A stretch of DNA of 64,000 bases from Bacteroidota bacterium (GTDB taxonomy: Bacteria; Bacteroidota; Bacteroidia; Flavobacteriales; Schleiferiaceae), in NCBI GenBank assembly GCA_024742495.1, contig JANSYJ010000010.1:1-64000 (forward strand), read 5' to 3'. The notes beneath the pieces were generated by a model. It was not told the DNA's origin. It made no database searches and saw only the letters and a program-made list of their open reading frames with translations. Shown here in pieces: positions 8,263-16,613 of this stretch (the stretch's first letter is position 1; every line of letters begins with the position of its first letter). The position numbers were made by a program, and so were the translations under genes.

Positions 8263-9471
8263 ATGACAATTCTGAAAATTCGCTTCAAATATACCATATT
8301 GCTAGCGCTGCTGGGTCCAATTTTATTCGCTCAAAATTTGCGATTAAAGTCTCCCGATAGTCTAGTTATTGCCGCCGATCGGCCAGGAGCCTATTTAGCC
8401 TCTTTATATGGCAAAAATGTGGGCTTGGTGGTTAATCATAGCTCTAGGCTTCGCGATGGTCAGCATCTAGTAGATTATCTTTTAGCCAGTGATATTAAGC
8501 TTAAAAAGATTTTTAGTCCCGAACATGGTTTTAGAGGCGAAGCTTCAGCAGGGGCGAAGGTTGCGGATGGTAAAGACCCTAAAAGTGGTTTGCCCGTAAT
8601 ATCCTTGTATGGCAATCACAAGAAACCCACAGTGGAGGATTTCGCCGGTTTAGATATTGTGATTTTTGATATTCAAGATGTTGGAACACGATTTTTCACT
8701 TATATCAGTACCCTTACTTATGTGATGGAGGCGGCGGCTGAGCAGGGCCTTAAAGTGATGGTTTTAGATCGCCCGAATCCGCATGGCTATTATATAGATG
8801 GTCCCATCTTAGAGCCCAAACATAGCTCCTTTGTGGGTATGCATCCTATTCCCATTGTACATGGCATGACCGTAGCCGAATACGCCCAAATGCTGAACGG
8901 TGAAAAATGGTTAAAAGGCGGCATACAATGTGACTTAGAGGTAGTCCCTTGCTTAAACTACGATCATGTTACCGCCTATGAATTACCTATAAAGCCCTCG
9001 CCAAATTTGCCCAATGCTTGGTCAATTAATTTATATCCTTCCATTTGCCTTTTCGAAGGAACTTCGGTAAGCGTAGGTCGAGGTACCGAGCATCCTTTTC
9101 AGCTTATTGGTGCACCCTGGTTTACGGAATCCAATTATAATTTTACTCCCATTGATCGACCAGGCGCTAAGAACCCACCTTATGAAGGCGAAGCGTGCAA
9201 GGGTTTTTTATTAACCGATTTTGCCGATTCCTATATTGATGGACTGGGAGAGCTTTATCTATTTTGGTTGGTAGAATCTTATAAAATGGCACCGGAAAAG
9301 GACAAGTTTTTTAAATCTTATTTCACCTTATTGGCAGGAAGCAAAAAGCTACAAGCCCAAATAGAGGCTGGAAAAAGCCCTGATGAAATTAGAGCCACTT
9401 GGCAGCAAGGTTTGCAAAGCTTTCAGCAGATTCGCCGCAAGTATCTGTTGTATGATGATTTTAGTAGTTAA
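8263..9471 (+). CDS. DUF1343 protein, exo-beta-N-acetylmuramidase (NamZ family)
   Basis: A 402-residue secreted protein with a signal peptide (about residues 1-24, ending LFAQ). The DUF1343 domain covers nearly all of it: GLVVNHSS, the hallmark FSPEHGFRG, IFDIQDVGTRFFTY, LDRPNPHG, and SINLYPSICLFEGTSVSVGRGT. Characterised NamZ enzymes of this family (GH171) release N-acetylmuramic acid from the non-reducing ends of peptidoglycan fragments. With the MurQ end at the far side of the window this fits MurNAc recycling. ATG start; the 5' end appears to contain the promoter of the divergent LolE-like gene. Its own promoter was not identified and must lie within that neighbour. Confidence 0.88.
   Translation: MTILKIRFKYTILLALLGPILFAQNLRLKSPDSLVIAADRPGAYLASLYGKNVGLVVNHSSRLRDGQHLVDYLLASDIKLKKIFSPEHGFRGEASAGAKVADGKDPKSGLPVISLYGNHKKPTVEDFAGLDIVIFDIQDVGTRFFTYISTLTYVMEAAAEQGLKVMVLDRPNPHGYYIDGPILEPKHSSFVGMHPIPIVHGMTVAEYAQMLNGEKWLKGGIQCDLEVVPCLNYDHVTAYELPIKPSPNLPNAWSINLYPSICLFEGTSVSVGRGTEHPFQLIGAPWFTESNYNFTPIDRPGAKNPPYEGEACKGFLLTDFADSYIDGLGELYLFWLVESYKMAPEKDKFFKSYFTLLAGSKKLQAQIEAGKSPDEIRATWQQGLQSFQQIRRKYLLYDDFSS
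8286..8293 (-). promoter_or_regulatory. Candidate -7 promoter element of the LolE-like gene
   Basis: TATATTTG on the minus strand, an exact TAnnTTTG match, inside the signal-peptide codons of the NamZ gene and 26 bases before the TTG start of the permease. A TTG that could serve as the -33 box lies at 8320-8318, a somewhat long spacing. Confidence 0.45.
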
Positions 9472-9664
9472 TCAATTGGTTTCGAGCCTTTATAAACGAA
9501 CTTCGATATAAAAGCCTATTGGCTGTTGCCCGAATAGTAAATACGAGAAGGACACTTTTTTCAGCAGGCTGCCAGGCTTTATGGCATGGACCTATTGAGG
9601 ATAGGGAGTAATTGCTTTTTACTCAGTGAGCAGGGCCTCATACAATTTTGCCAAGTAATTGCAA

Positions 9665-10006
9665 ATGGGATTATCTAAACGAAAATCAAGGAAGATCACG
9701 GTAGACGGACATGTTTATCGATGGAGTCCATCCCAGGACTCAGGCTATATGGTTCTTGTGGTACAAGGTTATTCAGGAAAAGGAAAAAAACTTGAAGTGG
9801 TAATTTCCAATGATGAAAATATTACGATCGAATTTGGAAATTACTCCATTGAAATTGGAGATTCGAACAAATTAATTATGAGCCCTAAGCTGGTTGAAAC
9901 TATAATAAGGGATTCTATGAATATTGGGTGGAATCCAGCCTTAAATGGACCACCATTGGAGCTTTCCTTAATTGATGGGAATTTGGATATCAGAAGAGGA
10001 CTATAA
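9665..10006 (+). CDS. Small hypothetical protein, beta-rich
   Basis: 113 residues from the ATG at 9665 (a TTG two codons upstream is less likely). It begins GLSKRKSRKITVDGHVYRW, and similar openings (basic residues, then ITVDGxxYxW) occur in small unnamed Bacteroidota proteins. The body is predicted to be mainly beta strands (YMVLVVQGYSGKGKKLEVVI) with a short helix (KLVETIIRDSMNIGW). No signal peptide or membrane segment. It sits 72 bp before the S51 peptidase on the same strand. No function can be assigned. Confidence 0.6.
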   Translation: MGLSKRKSRKITVDGHVYRWSPSQDSGYMVLVVQGYSGKGKKLEVVISNDENITIEFGNYSIEIGDSNKLIMSPKLVETIIRDSMNIGWNPALNGPPLELSLIDGNLDIRRGL

Positions 10007-10078
10007 CAGTAGGCAAAGCTGTATAATACCTATAACAGGGAATTTAAGTCCCATCTAAAAGCAAATAGAAGCTACAAT

Positions 10079-11233
10079 ATGAGAATAGCAAACTCCCTTA
10101 TTTTGATTGTCATTATGCAAGTACCATTGCTGTTACTTTCACAGAATAGTTCAATGACTACCAAAGGGACTTTGCTAATTATGGGTGGGAATTGCACTAA
10201 TGACTACTTTATTACAGAATTTGCGGGTTTAATAGGCGGCTATGATAGCCAGATAGTTATCATTCCCACGGCCATGGATGATAAATATTTAGATTCTGAG
10301 GCCGACATTAAAATGTTGAAAAAGCCCTTTGCTGATTTTGGATTTAAAAATATAAGCATTGTTCATACCAGGAAAAAGAAGCTTGCGAATAGTGATTCCT
10401 TAAATAACATATTGTTATCAGCTGATGGCGTTTGGATAACGGGAGGCAGACAATGGCGTTTAGCAAAGGCTTATAAGGACACAAAAATTCAAAGCTCACT
10501 TAAAAGGCTATTAAATCAAGGAAAGCTAATTGCAGGCACTTCGGCTGGCGCTTCCATAATGGGAGATGTTCTTGTTCGTGGCGATTCTAATTCTCATACT
10601 GTTATGCTCGGGGATTATCAAAATGGATTTGGTTTCCTCAATAATTTTGCAATCGATCAACATCATATTGCTAGAAATAGACAATTTGATATGTTTGAAA
10701 TAAAGGAAAAAATGCCTAGTGTATTAGGAATCGGAATTGATGAAAACACGGGAATTATTGTAAACGATAATAAGTTCCGAGTAATTGGAAAGAGCTATGT
10801 TACAATTTATGACAACACTAGGTGGTCTGAAGAGAGAGATACGATTTATCCATTAGAAATAAATGAAAAACAGTTTTATACGCTATCTAACGGCTATGAA
10901 TATGACCTAGTTAACAGGAAAATACTTAGCAAGCATGATAGAGTGGCCTTCTTGCTCGATGAGGATTTGGCTAAAGAAATAGTTGGTACCTATCAGCAAG
11001 TAGAAAGTTTAGCCTTTGATCTTGAACTGAAAATAGATGTAACATATGAGAACAATATCCTTTATTTTAGGCAGTCTTGGAATAATGCCACATATAGAGT
11101 TGAATATCATTACTTAAGTACCTTTTTTAGACCCAATAGCATATCAGTTTTTCATTTTAATAGAGATAAAGCGGGGGCCATAAATTCATTTGATTTTTTC
11201 CAAAATGGAACAACGAAGTGGATTAAGCAGTAA
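10079..11233 (+). CDS. Secreted cyanophycinase-like peptidase S51 family protein
   Basis: A 384-residue protein with a signal peptide (about 1-22, ending LLSQN). The S51/cyanophycinase core runs from about 29 to 235: GTLLIMGG, IIPTAMDD, ADGVWITGGRQWRL, the nucleophile elbow AGTSAGASIMG with S155, AIDQHHIARNRQFDMF, and GIGIDENTGI. Known cyanophycinases hydrolyse beta-aspartyl-arginine polymer, but other family members are general serine exopeptidases, so the substrate is open. A C-terminal extension of about 100 residues (305-384) is predicted beta-rich and unassigned. No cyanophycin synthetase is seen here. The sequence is more AT-rich than its neighbours. Confidence 0.85.
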   Translation: MRIANSLILIVIMQVPLLLLSQNSSMTTKGTLLIMGGNCTNDYFITEFAGLIGGYDSQIVIIPTAMDDKYLDSEADIKMLKKPFADFGFKNISIVHTRKKKLANSDSLNNILLSADGVWITGGRQWRLAKAYKDTKIQSSLKRLLNQGKLIAGTSAGASIMGDVLVRGDSNSHTVMLGDYQNGFGFLNNFAIDQHHIARNRQFDMFEIKEKMPSVLGIGIDENTGIIVNDNKFRVIGKSYVTIYDNTRWSEERDTIYPLEINEKQFYTLSNGYEYDLVNRKILSKHDRVAFLLDEDLAKEIVGTYQQVESLAFDLELKIDVTYENNILYFRQSWNNATYRVEYHYLSTFFRPNSISVFHFNRDKAGAINSFDFFQNGTTKWIKQ

Positions 11234-11302
11234 AAAATATTTTCAACTTCCTTTAAACTCGATCCCAATAAAACTTGAGGTTTTCAGAATGAATGACGAA
11301 CA

Positions 11303-12400
11303 CTAGTTCTTACCTGCTAAATCTAAGTAAAAGGCCTCATAGCCTTTAATGGTTTGCACGGAGTTGAAACGATTGTCGATGCGTTCCTTGGCAGCCAAAC
11401 CCATTTGCACTGATGCCTCTTTATTTTGATACATTTTCAATAAAGCTTCGGCCATGGCCTTCGGGCTTTTCTTTGGAACGAAATATCCGGATACCCCGTC
11501 CTCAATAAGCTCGCGGTTGCCAGGAATTTGAGTGATGATGGCAGGCGTAGCTAAAGCCATTCCTTCCATAACAGATTTTGTGATGGATTCACCATAGAGA
11601 CTACCCAGTAAAAAGGTTTGGGCCATTTTAACAATTCTTAAACCATCGGAGCGCCAACCTAAAACATGAATCCTATCGGGGCGAGGAAGCCCATTTACAA
11701 TGGCCATATTTTCGGGGATATCCATATCATTCCCCAATACCAATAGGTGAATATTAGCATCTTCAGGTATGTATTGAAAGCTTTTGAGCAAATAAGGCAT
11801 GCCTTTCATTTTGCGATTGTTGGCCACACAAATCGCATAAAAAGCATTTGGATCTAAACCCATTTCCTCATGGGTCATGGTCTCTACATCTTGGTACCAC
11901 TCTAAGCGATGACCTTTGTTTACCGTTACCAAGCGCGGCTTAACAAAGACGCAGGCCTTTTTTATATGCTCTGCCACTCCCTCCGAATTGCACATTATCG
12001 CATCAACTCGTGGGTGCAAGAATTTCCAGTAAATAGCGGGATCATACCAATGAATATGTCCTTGAAAGCCGCGGTAAAGAACTACTTTCACTTTAGTTCC
12101 TTTTGCCGCTTGGATGCCATTAATCATCGACTTTCCATTAAAGAGATGCATCACGTCGTAGTCTCCAGAAACAATTTCTTCATGGATAAAGGCAATCTCC
12201 TTTTTATCGAATTTTTTCTGGCAATGAAAATCAATCAGTTTTATGCCGGCTGCTTTAAAGTTTGCCCAATAAGGGCTATCGCCGTAGGTCATCACCGTTA
12301 CCGAGTGTCCTGCTTTTTGAAGACCGATAAAGATCTCTGCCTCAGGTCTTACGGTAATTGTACTGCGGTAGTTACTAAGTACTAATATCTTAAGCGGCAT
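11303..12400 (-). CDS. Glycosyltransferase family 4 (GT-B fold)
   Basis: A 365-residue cytosolic or membrane-associated glycosyltransferase. The N-terminal Rossmann domain (KILVLSNYRSTITVRPEAEIFIGLQKAGHSV) and a C-terminal domain with ICVANNRKMKGMPYLLKSF, VLGWRSDGLRIVKMAQTFLLGSLYGESITKSVMEGMALATPAIIT and IPGNRELIEDG, which is the sugar-nucleotide site with an E-x7-E-like motif. Donor and acceptor are unknown. The frame extends to an ATG at 12424, but the ATG at 12400 gives the standard start MPLKILVLSN and lies 13 bases after a TACCTTCG promoter candidate. It is divergent from the PLP decarboxylase across a palindromic intergenic region. Confidence 0.85.
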   Translation of the reverse strand: MPLKILVLSNYRSTITVRPEAEIFIGLQKAGHSVTVMTYGDSPYWANFKAAGIKLIDFHCQKKFDKKEIAFIHEEIVSGDYDVMHLFNGKSMINGIQAAKGTKVKVVLYRGFQGHIHWYDPAIYWKFLHPRVDAIMCNSEGVAEHIKKACVFVKPRLVTVNKGHRLEWYQDVETMTHEEMGLDPNAFYAICVANNRKMKGMPYLLKSFQYIPEDANIHLLVLGNDMDIPENMAIVNGLPRPDRIHVLGWRSDGLRIVKMAQTFLLGSLYGESITKSVMEGMALATPAIITQIPGNRELIEDGVSGYFVPKKSPKAMAEALLKMYQNKEASVQMGLAAKERIDNRFNSVQTIKGYEAFYLDLAGKN

Positions 12401-12413
12401 GCTAATTTTTACG

Positions 12414-12421
12414 CGAAGGTA
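12414..12421 (-). promoter_or_regulatory. Candidate -7 promoter element of the glycosyltransferase
   Basis: TACCTTCG on the minus strand, 13 bases before the ATG at 12400. It overlaps the ATG at 12424, which supports the inner start. Confidence 0.4.
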
Positions 12422-12451
12422 CATAAAGGAATCGTCCTTAAACTATGGGGT

Positions 12452-12474
12452 TTTATCAGCTTTAAGCTGATAAA
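12452..12474. promoter_or_regulatory. 23-bp perfect palindrome, possible operator
   Basis: TTTATCAGCTT and AAGCTGATAAA form 11-bp arms around a single central T. The palindrome sits in the divergent region between the glycosyltransferase and the decarboxylase, covering the place where the -33 box of the TAAATTTG promoter at 12481 should be. An RNA hairpin is possible, but no T-run follows, so a DNA-binding site is more likely than a terminator. Confidence 0.6.
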
Positions 12475-12480
12475 GGAGCG

Positions 12481-12488
12481 TAAATTTG
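12481..12488 (+). promoter_or_regulatory. Candidate -7 promoter element of the PLP decarboxylase
   Basis: TAAATTTG, an exact TAnnTTTG match. Only four bases (CAGC) separate it from the ATG at 12493, so either the transcript is leaderless or translation starts at the second ATG, 12508. Confidence 0.55.
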
Positions 12489-12492
12489 CAGC

Positions 12493-13731
12493 ATGATTTG
12501 GAAACACATGACCAAACCCGAAATTAAAGATCGGGTATATGCAGCTCTAGCTGAAAATAGAAATTACGATAGCGATTATATCCTCGGAATCCCAGGTACT
12601 TATTTGGATACCGAGCAGTTTCACCGAGATGCCCATTTTTTAGATGATGCTCCCTTTTTAAGAACCTTTATTAATAATCCAAATCATATTGGTTGTCATA
12701 CGCTAACCGGTGATGAAGGGGAAGACATGTTTCGAGGGACTCAGAAAATTGAGGTGGAACTGATTCGAATGATTTCGGAGGAAATTCTTAATGCGGAGGC
12801 CAAAAGTGTGGATGGTTATGTAGCGCCGGGGGGCACCGAAGCAAATATCCAAGCCTTATGGATTTATCGGAATTATTACCAAAAAGAGTTTAATGCCAAA
12901 GCGAATGAGATAGCGGTGGTCTTTAGTTCCGATAGTCATTATAGTTTTTACAAAGGCGCCAATATTTTGGGCATTAAGGCTTTGGATGTTGCGGTAGACC
13001 CCGAAAGTAGAAGCATTGATATGAAGTTGATGCAAGAGCGATTGCAAGCGGCTAAGCAGGAGGGGATTAAATACTTCATTGCAATTGCCAATATGAGCAC
13101 CACCTTATTTGGTTCGGTGGACGATCCCGATGAAATTGGGGCTTTATTCGAAAGCATGGAATTACCCTATAAACTTCATGTTGATGGGGCTTTTGGTGGT
13201 TTTATCTACCCATTTACTGATTCGAATTCTAAATTGCATTTTGGCAACCCAAGGGTGCATTCAGTTACTATGGATGCCCATAAAATGCTGATGGCGCCTT
13301 ATGGCACGGGCGTTTTTATGATCCGCAAGGATTGGATGCACTATGCAGCGACCTCTGAAGCCAGCTACGTGCAAGGATTAGACTACACCATGGTAGGCAG
13401 TAGATCTGGGGCACAAGCCATTTCCATTTGGATGATCCTAATGACCCACGGTCCCAGAGGCTGGAAGAATATGATGGAGCGGCTAATTATTGAAACCGAT
13501 AAGCTTTGTTCGGCTTTAGATGATATGGGGATTCGTTACTTCCGCCATCCAAGTTTGAATATTGTAAGCATGTATGCCGATCAAGTTCCCAGTCGGATAC
13601 CCCAAAAATACCGCCTTGTGAGCGATAATTTCGGGGCAAAGCCAAAGTGGTGGAAAATTGTGGTGATGCAGCATACCATCGGCAAGGTAGTTGACCAGTT
13701 TATTGCCGATATGCGATCCGATTTAGCTTAA
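12493..13731 (+). CDS. PLP-dependent group II amino-acid decarboxylase
   Basis: A 412-residue fold-type I PLP enzyme. It shows YVAPGGTEANIQALW, FSSDSHYSFYKGANILG, LHVDGAFGGFIYPF with the cofactor-binding Asp, and the Schiff-base lysine in VTMDAHKMLMAPYGTG. It belongs to the histidine/tyrosine/glutamate/aspartate decarboxylase group; sequence alone does not settle the substrate (aspartate, tyrosine and glutamate are all possible). The start may be 12493, or 12508 (MTKPEIKDRVYAAL), because the promoter motif ends only four bases before the first ATG. A perfect 23-bp palindrome lies upstream. The last 4 bp overlap the convergent kinase gene. Confidence 0.82.
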   Translation: MIWKHMTKPEIKDRVYAALAENRNYDSDYILGIPGTYLDTEQFHRDAHFLDDAPFLRTFINNPNHIGCHTLTGDEGEDMFRGTQKIEVELIRMISEEILNAEAKSVDGYVAPGGTEANIQALWIYRNYYQKEFNAKANEIAVVFSSDSHYSFYKGANILGIKALDVAVDPESRSIDMKLMQERLQAAKQEGIKYFIAIANMSTTLFGSVDDPDEIGALFESMELPYKLHVDGAFGGFIYPFTDSNSKLHFGNPRVHSVTMDAHKMLMAPYGTGVFMIRKDWMHYAATSEASYVQGLDYTMVGSRSGAQAISIWMILMTHGPRGWKNMMERLIIETDKLCSALDDMGIRYFRHPSLNIVSMYADQVPSRIPQKYRLVSDNFGAKPKWWKIVVMQHTIGKVVDQFIADMRSDLA

Positions 13732-15299
13732 TCATTCCAAAGCGGCAGGCGAATTTCAAATATTGCACCACCATCATTGTAGGCGTGAATATTACCGCCA
13801 TGCGCATCAACATACTGTTTAACTATGGTTAAGCCCAAGCCAGTACCTTCCGATTTCCCTTCGGTGGTAAAAGGTTGAAAGAGATTGTCTAATATTCTCT
13901 TTGGAATACCAGGACCATTGTCTTTGATGCGAATCAAATGGAAGTTTCCATCATGGTCACAACGTATGGAAATGGTGGGATTGGCTACTTTATGATCCAG
14001 AAGGGCATCGCCTGCATTGCTTAGGATATTCATAATAAGACGTTTAATCTTACTGGGATCTCCTTTTAAGTAGGTGCCGTTTTTACTGTTAATGTCAAAG
14101 TTAATAGTGGAGAGGTCTCGTCTATCATTAGTGAGTTTAATAGCCATTTCAAATAGCTCATCTAAAAGTACCTTTTCCTTTTTAATAGGAGTCTCCCTAA
14201 CAAAATCGAGGAAATCCTCTAAAATTTCAGATGCCTGCTTGGAGCTTTGATCCAATAGCTTGAGTAGTTCTTCATTGGCGCCATCGGCCCTCAGCAGATC
14301 GGTAATCTGCGGAATATTATTGATGGGGGTTCTTAAATCGTGCATGAGCATGCCTAATGCATTTCCCGCCGCACTTAGTTTTTCTTTCTGGAGTAACTCT
14401 TCTTGCAAATGTGCATTCTGTATGGCTTGAGTAGCATTTTGAATAAAGAGCTGGAGCAGATATATTTTCTCGGTTTTTAAAGTTTCATTGGGCCTTAATA
14501 AGGCAAAGACCGGATATTCCTGTAATAAGGCGAGCACCACATTATCATCTTGAATAATGGCTTCACTATTATGCCTCGCGGTTCTGATCATCTTTAGGAG
14601 GGAGTCTTGATTTAAGGATTCTTCAAAACTCCCCACCTCATATAAAATCTCAAGTGAATCCTCCTCCTTCAACATGCCCATTACCGCATTCTCGGTGCCA
14701 ATATAGCGGGCTAATTGATCGAAGATATTCTGCAGCAAGCTGTTCATTTGATTTTCGCCAATGGTAATCTTACCCGTAGTGGCGATTAAATCCTCCAGAT
14801 TGCGGAGCTTATTGTAGTCGTTTACCGCCTTAGTGGCGAGCTGCAGAATTTCTTCAGCATTATAGGGCTTTACGTGATAGCCTACATTTTTACCAGCTTC
14901 CTTTACAATTTGATCTATGGAATGATCAGAATAGGCGGTTACAATAATGATTTCAACCTTACCGTCGATCTTGCGAATACGCTTGGCTGTTTCTAAGCCA
15001 TCCCAACCGGGCATGCGCATATCTAGAAAAATCACGGAATAAGGATCGGCATTTTCCACTGCGGTTTGCACCTTATCAACGCCTACTTTTCCGTTCTGGG
15101 CTTTGTCTACCCTAAAGTCGGGAAACTGACTATTCTCCACAACCGGTGCTTCGGCAGTACTTTCATCAAATAATAAATCCAGGGCATCATCTACCTTGCT
15201 ATTACGATGTTTAGAAGCCGGTTGTAATATCTCTTCAATATTGTCGCGCACCATTTCCTCATCATCTATAATGAGCACGCGACTATTTATTTTTTCCAT
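13728..15299 (-). CDS. Receiver-GAF-like-histidine kinase with insertion in the receiver
   Basis: A 523-residue soluble protein. It begins as a receiver (VLIIDDEEMVRDNIEEIL, D12/D13; phospho-acceptor D93 in FLDMRMPGWDGL; T121; K144), but about 37 extra residues (roughly 26-62, acidic and low in complexity) are inserted between helix 1 and strand 2. A GAF-like middle (about 170-300) and a coiled coil follow, then HisKA with LMHDLRTPINNI (H320), and HATPase_c with LSNAGDALLD (N428), DNGPGIP and GTGLGL. The gene abuts the upstream kinase gene exactly (TAA then ATG), so the two are presumably made together. Signal unknown. Confidence 0.87.
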   Translation of the reverse strand: MEKINSRVLIIDDEEMVRDNIEEILQPASKHRNSKVDDALDLLFDESTAEAPVVENSQFPDFRVDKAQNGKVGVDKVQTAVENADPYSVIFLDMRMPGWDGLETAKRIRKIDGKVEIIIVTAYSDHSIDQIVKEAGKNVGYHVKPYNAEEILQLATKAVNDYNKLRNLEDLIATTGKITIGENQMNSLLQNIFDQLARYIGTENAVMGMLKEEDSLEILYEVGSFEESLNQDSLLKMIRTARHNSEAIIQDDNVVLALLQEYPVFALLRPNETLKTEKIYLLQLFIQNATQAIQNAHLQEELLQKEKLSAAGNALGMLMHDLRTPINNIPQITDLLRADGANEELLKLLDQSSKQASEILEDFLDFVRETPIKKEKVLLDELFEMAIKLTNDRRDLSTINFDINSKNGTYLKGDPSKIKRLIMNILSNAGDALLDHKVANPTISIRCDHDGNFHLIRIKDNGPGIPKRILDNLFQPFTTEGKSEGTGLGLTIVKQYVDAHGGNIHAYNDGGAIFEIRLPLWND

Positions 15300-16541
15300 T
15301 TAGTCTTGGTTTTTTAGGGGAATAGAAACGCTTACTTTGGCGCCTTTTCCTGGCCCCTCACTTGAAATTTGTAGTACACCGGAATGGCTTTCAATTACCG
15401 AGCGACTGGTAGCCAGTCCTATACCACTTCCTTGATCTTTAGTACTAAATCCGCGATCAAAAAACTGCTCCGCTTTTTCGGGTTCAAATCCAACACCGCT
15501 ATCTGCAATCATAACCTCAATGGTATCCTCATTGTAGCTAAGGGCAATTTGCAAGCGATTGCCATCCGACTCGCTTTCATCGATAGCGTCTAAAGCGTTT
15601 TTAATGAGATTAATAAATACCTGAATTAATTTGGTGCGATCGCCAACGAATTTGGGACAGTCGTCGGGAATACTCGCATCTAATTCAATCTCGCGTTTTT
15701 CAATACTCGCCATTAATATAGATAGGGCATCGTAGAGCACCGCTTTTAAGTCTACCGGATCGCGTTTTACCGATTCGGAACTGGAGACATATTGCCTTTG
15801 AATATTGAGGATATCACTAATGTGACTGGTAATACCCATCTGCTCCTTAACATTGGTAGATAGGGTATCGTGAAAATGTTGCTGATTCTCTTGTAGTCCT
15901 TGTACGAGTTTAACAAGGGCCGCACTTTTATCGGCACCCAGAGCATCGGCTAATTCTTGTTTTCGAGCTTCAAAAAACTGTAGCAGTTTATTTAAGGTTT
16001 GAAGGTCATTGTCTTCCAGGCTGCGTCGCGCTTTGGTAAGGTGTGAGCCAATTCCCACTACTGCATTTCCTATATCGTGTAAAACACCAGCGGCCATTTC
16101 AAATTTACTGCGGTCGATAGCTATTTCTTGATTCAGGCGAGCCAGCTCCTCTTGGGCAACATGGTAATTGGTTATATCATCAAAACTATAAACAAAGGAA
16201 TGTTCCGAAACTTTGTTGATAGAATAGAAAAAATGACGAACAATCATTTCTCCTTCATGCTCCAACTGAACGGTTTGCTTTTGCTGGGTTAGGATGAAGC
16301 CCGAATTTTCGGGGAAATCGTTGATGATGTTGGCAATACCTGGGGCGATCATCTCTAATAAACTAAGGATGTTTTCGGGGGGCATGCCAGTTTGCATGAA
16401 AAGGGGCAGGACCATCATTTCTGCCATTTGATTCATATGCCGAATATCACCGGCTTTATTGGCCACAATTAGGCCGATGGCGGCTTGATCCAGGATGCTG
16501 AGTAAATCCTGATCACTGGGTTTTGATTGGGGAGTTTTCAT
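15300..16541 (-). CDS. PAS-domain sensor histidine kinase
   Basis: 413 residues, soluble. A PAS-like domain (about 13-125, LDQAAIGLIVANKAGDIRHMN to YSFDDITNYH) and a coiled coil precede an unusual H-box, AAGVLHDIGNAVVGIG (H155), of the HDIxN type rather than HELRTP. The HATPase_c carries NLIKNALDAIDES, ADSGVGF and GSGIGLA. The frame reaches a TTG at 16568, but that codon lies inside the thioredoxin terminator, so the ATG at 16541 is used. It is followed without a gap by the receiver-kinase gene, suggesting a phosphorelay or heterodimeric pair. Confidence 0.86.
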   Translation of the reverse strand: MKTPQSKPSDQDLLSILDQAAIGLIVANKAGDIRHMNQMAEMMVLPLFMQTGMPPENILSLLEMIAPGIANIINDFPENSGFILTQQKQTVQLEHEGEMIVRHFFYSINKVSEHSFVYSFDDITNYHVAQEELARLNQEIAIDRSKFEMAAGVLHDIGNAVVGIGSHLTKARRSLEDNDLQTLNKLLQFFEARKQELADALGADKSAALVKLVQGLQENQQHFHDTLSTNVKEQMGITSHISDILNIQRQYVSSSESVKRDPVDLKAVLYDALSILMASIEKREIELDASIPDDCPKFVGDRTKLIQVFINLIKNALDAIDESESDGNRLQIALSYNEDTIEVMIADSGVGFEPEKAEQFFDRGFSTKDQGSGIGLATSRSVIESHSGVLQISSEGPGKGAKVSVSIPLKNQD

Positions 16542-16554
16542 GTCCCTAAGTTGC

Positions 16555-16586
16555 AAAAAAAACCGCAACCTTAGGAGGCTGCGGTC
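16555..16586 (-). terminator. Intrinsic terminator of the thioredoxin gene
   Basis: On the minus strand, CCGCA/TGCGG and CCT/AGG arms (16563-16584, one A.C mismatch) are followed by eight T residues (16562-16555). It ends about 14 bp before the ATG of the PAS kinase gene and so separates the two transcripts. Confidence 0.8.
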
Positions 16587-16613
16587 TTTGTAAATCGCTC
16601 TTTTTAGGGCAGT

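Noticed and set aside
10079-11233. Reading the S51 gene as evidence for cyanophycin storage
   Set aside because: The enzyme is secreted and no cyanophycin synthetase is present in the window, so intracellular granule turnover is not supported.
16542-16568. N-terminal extension of the PAS kinase from a TTG
   Set aside because: The extension lies in the U-tract and arm of the thioredoxin terminator; the ATG at 16541 is preferred.
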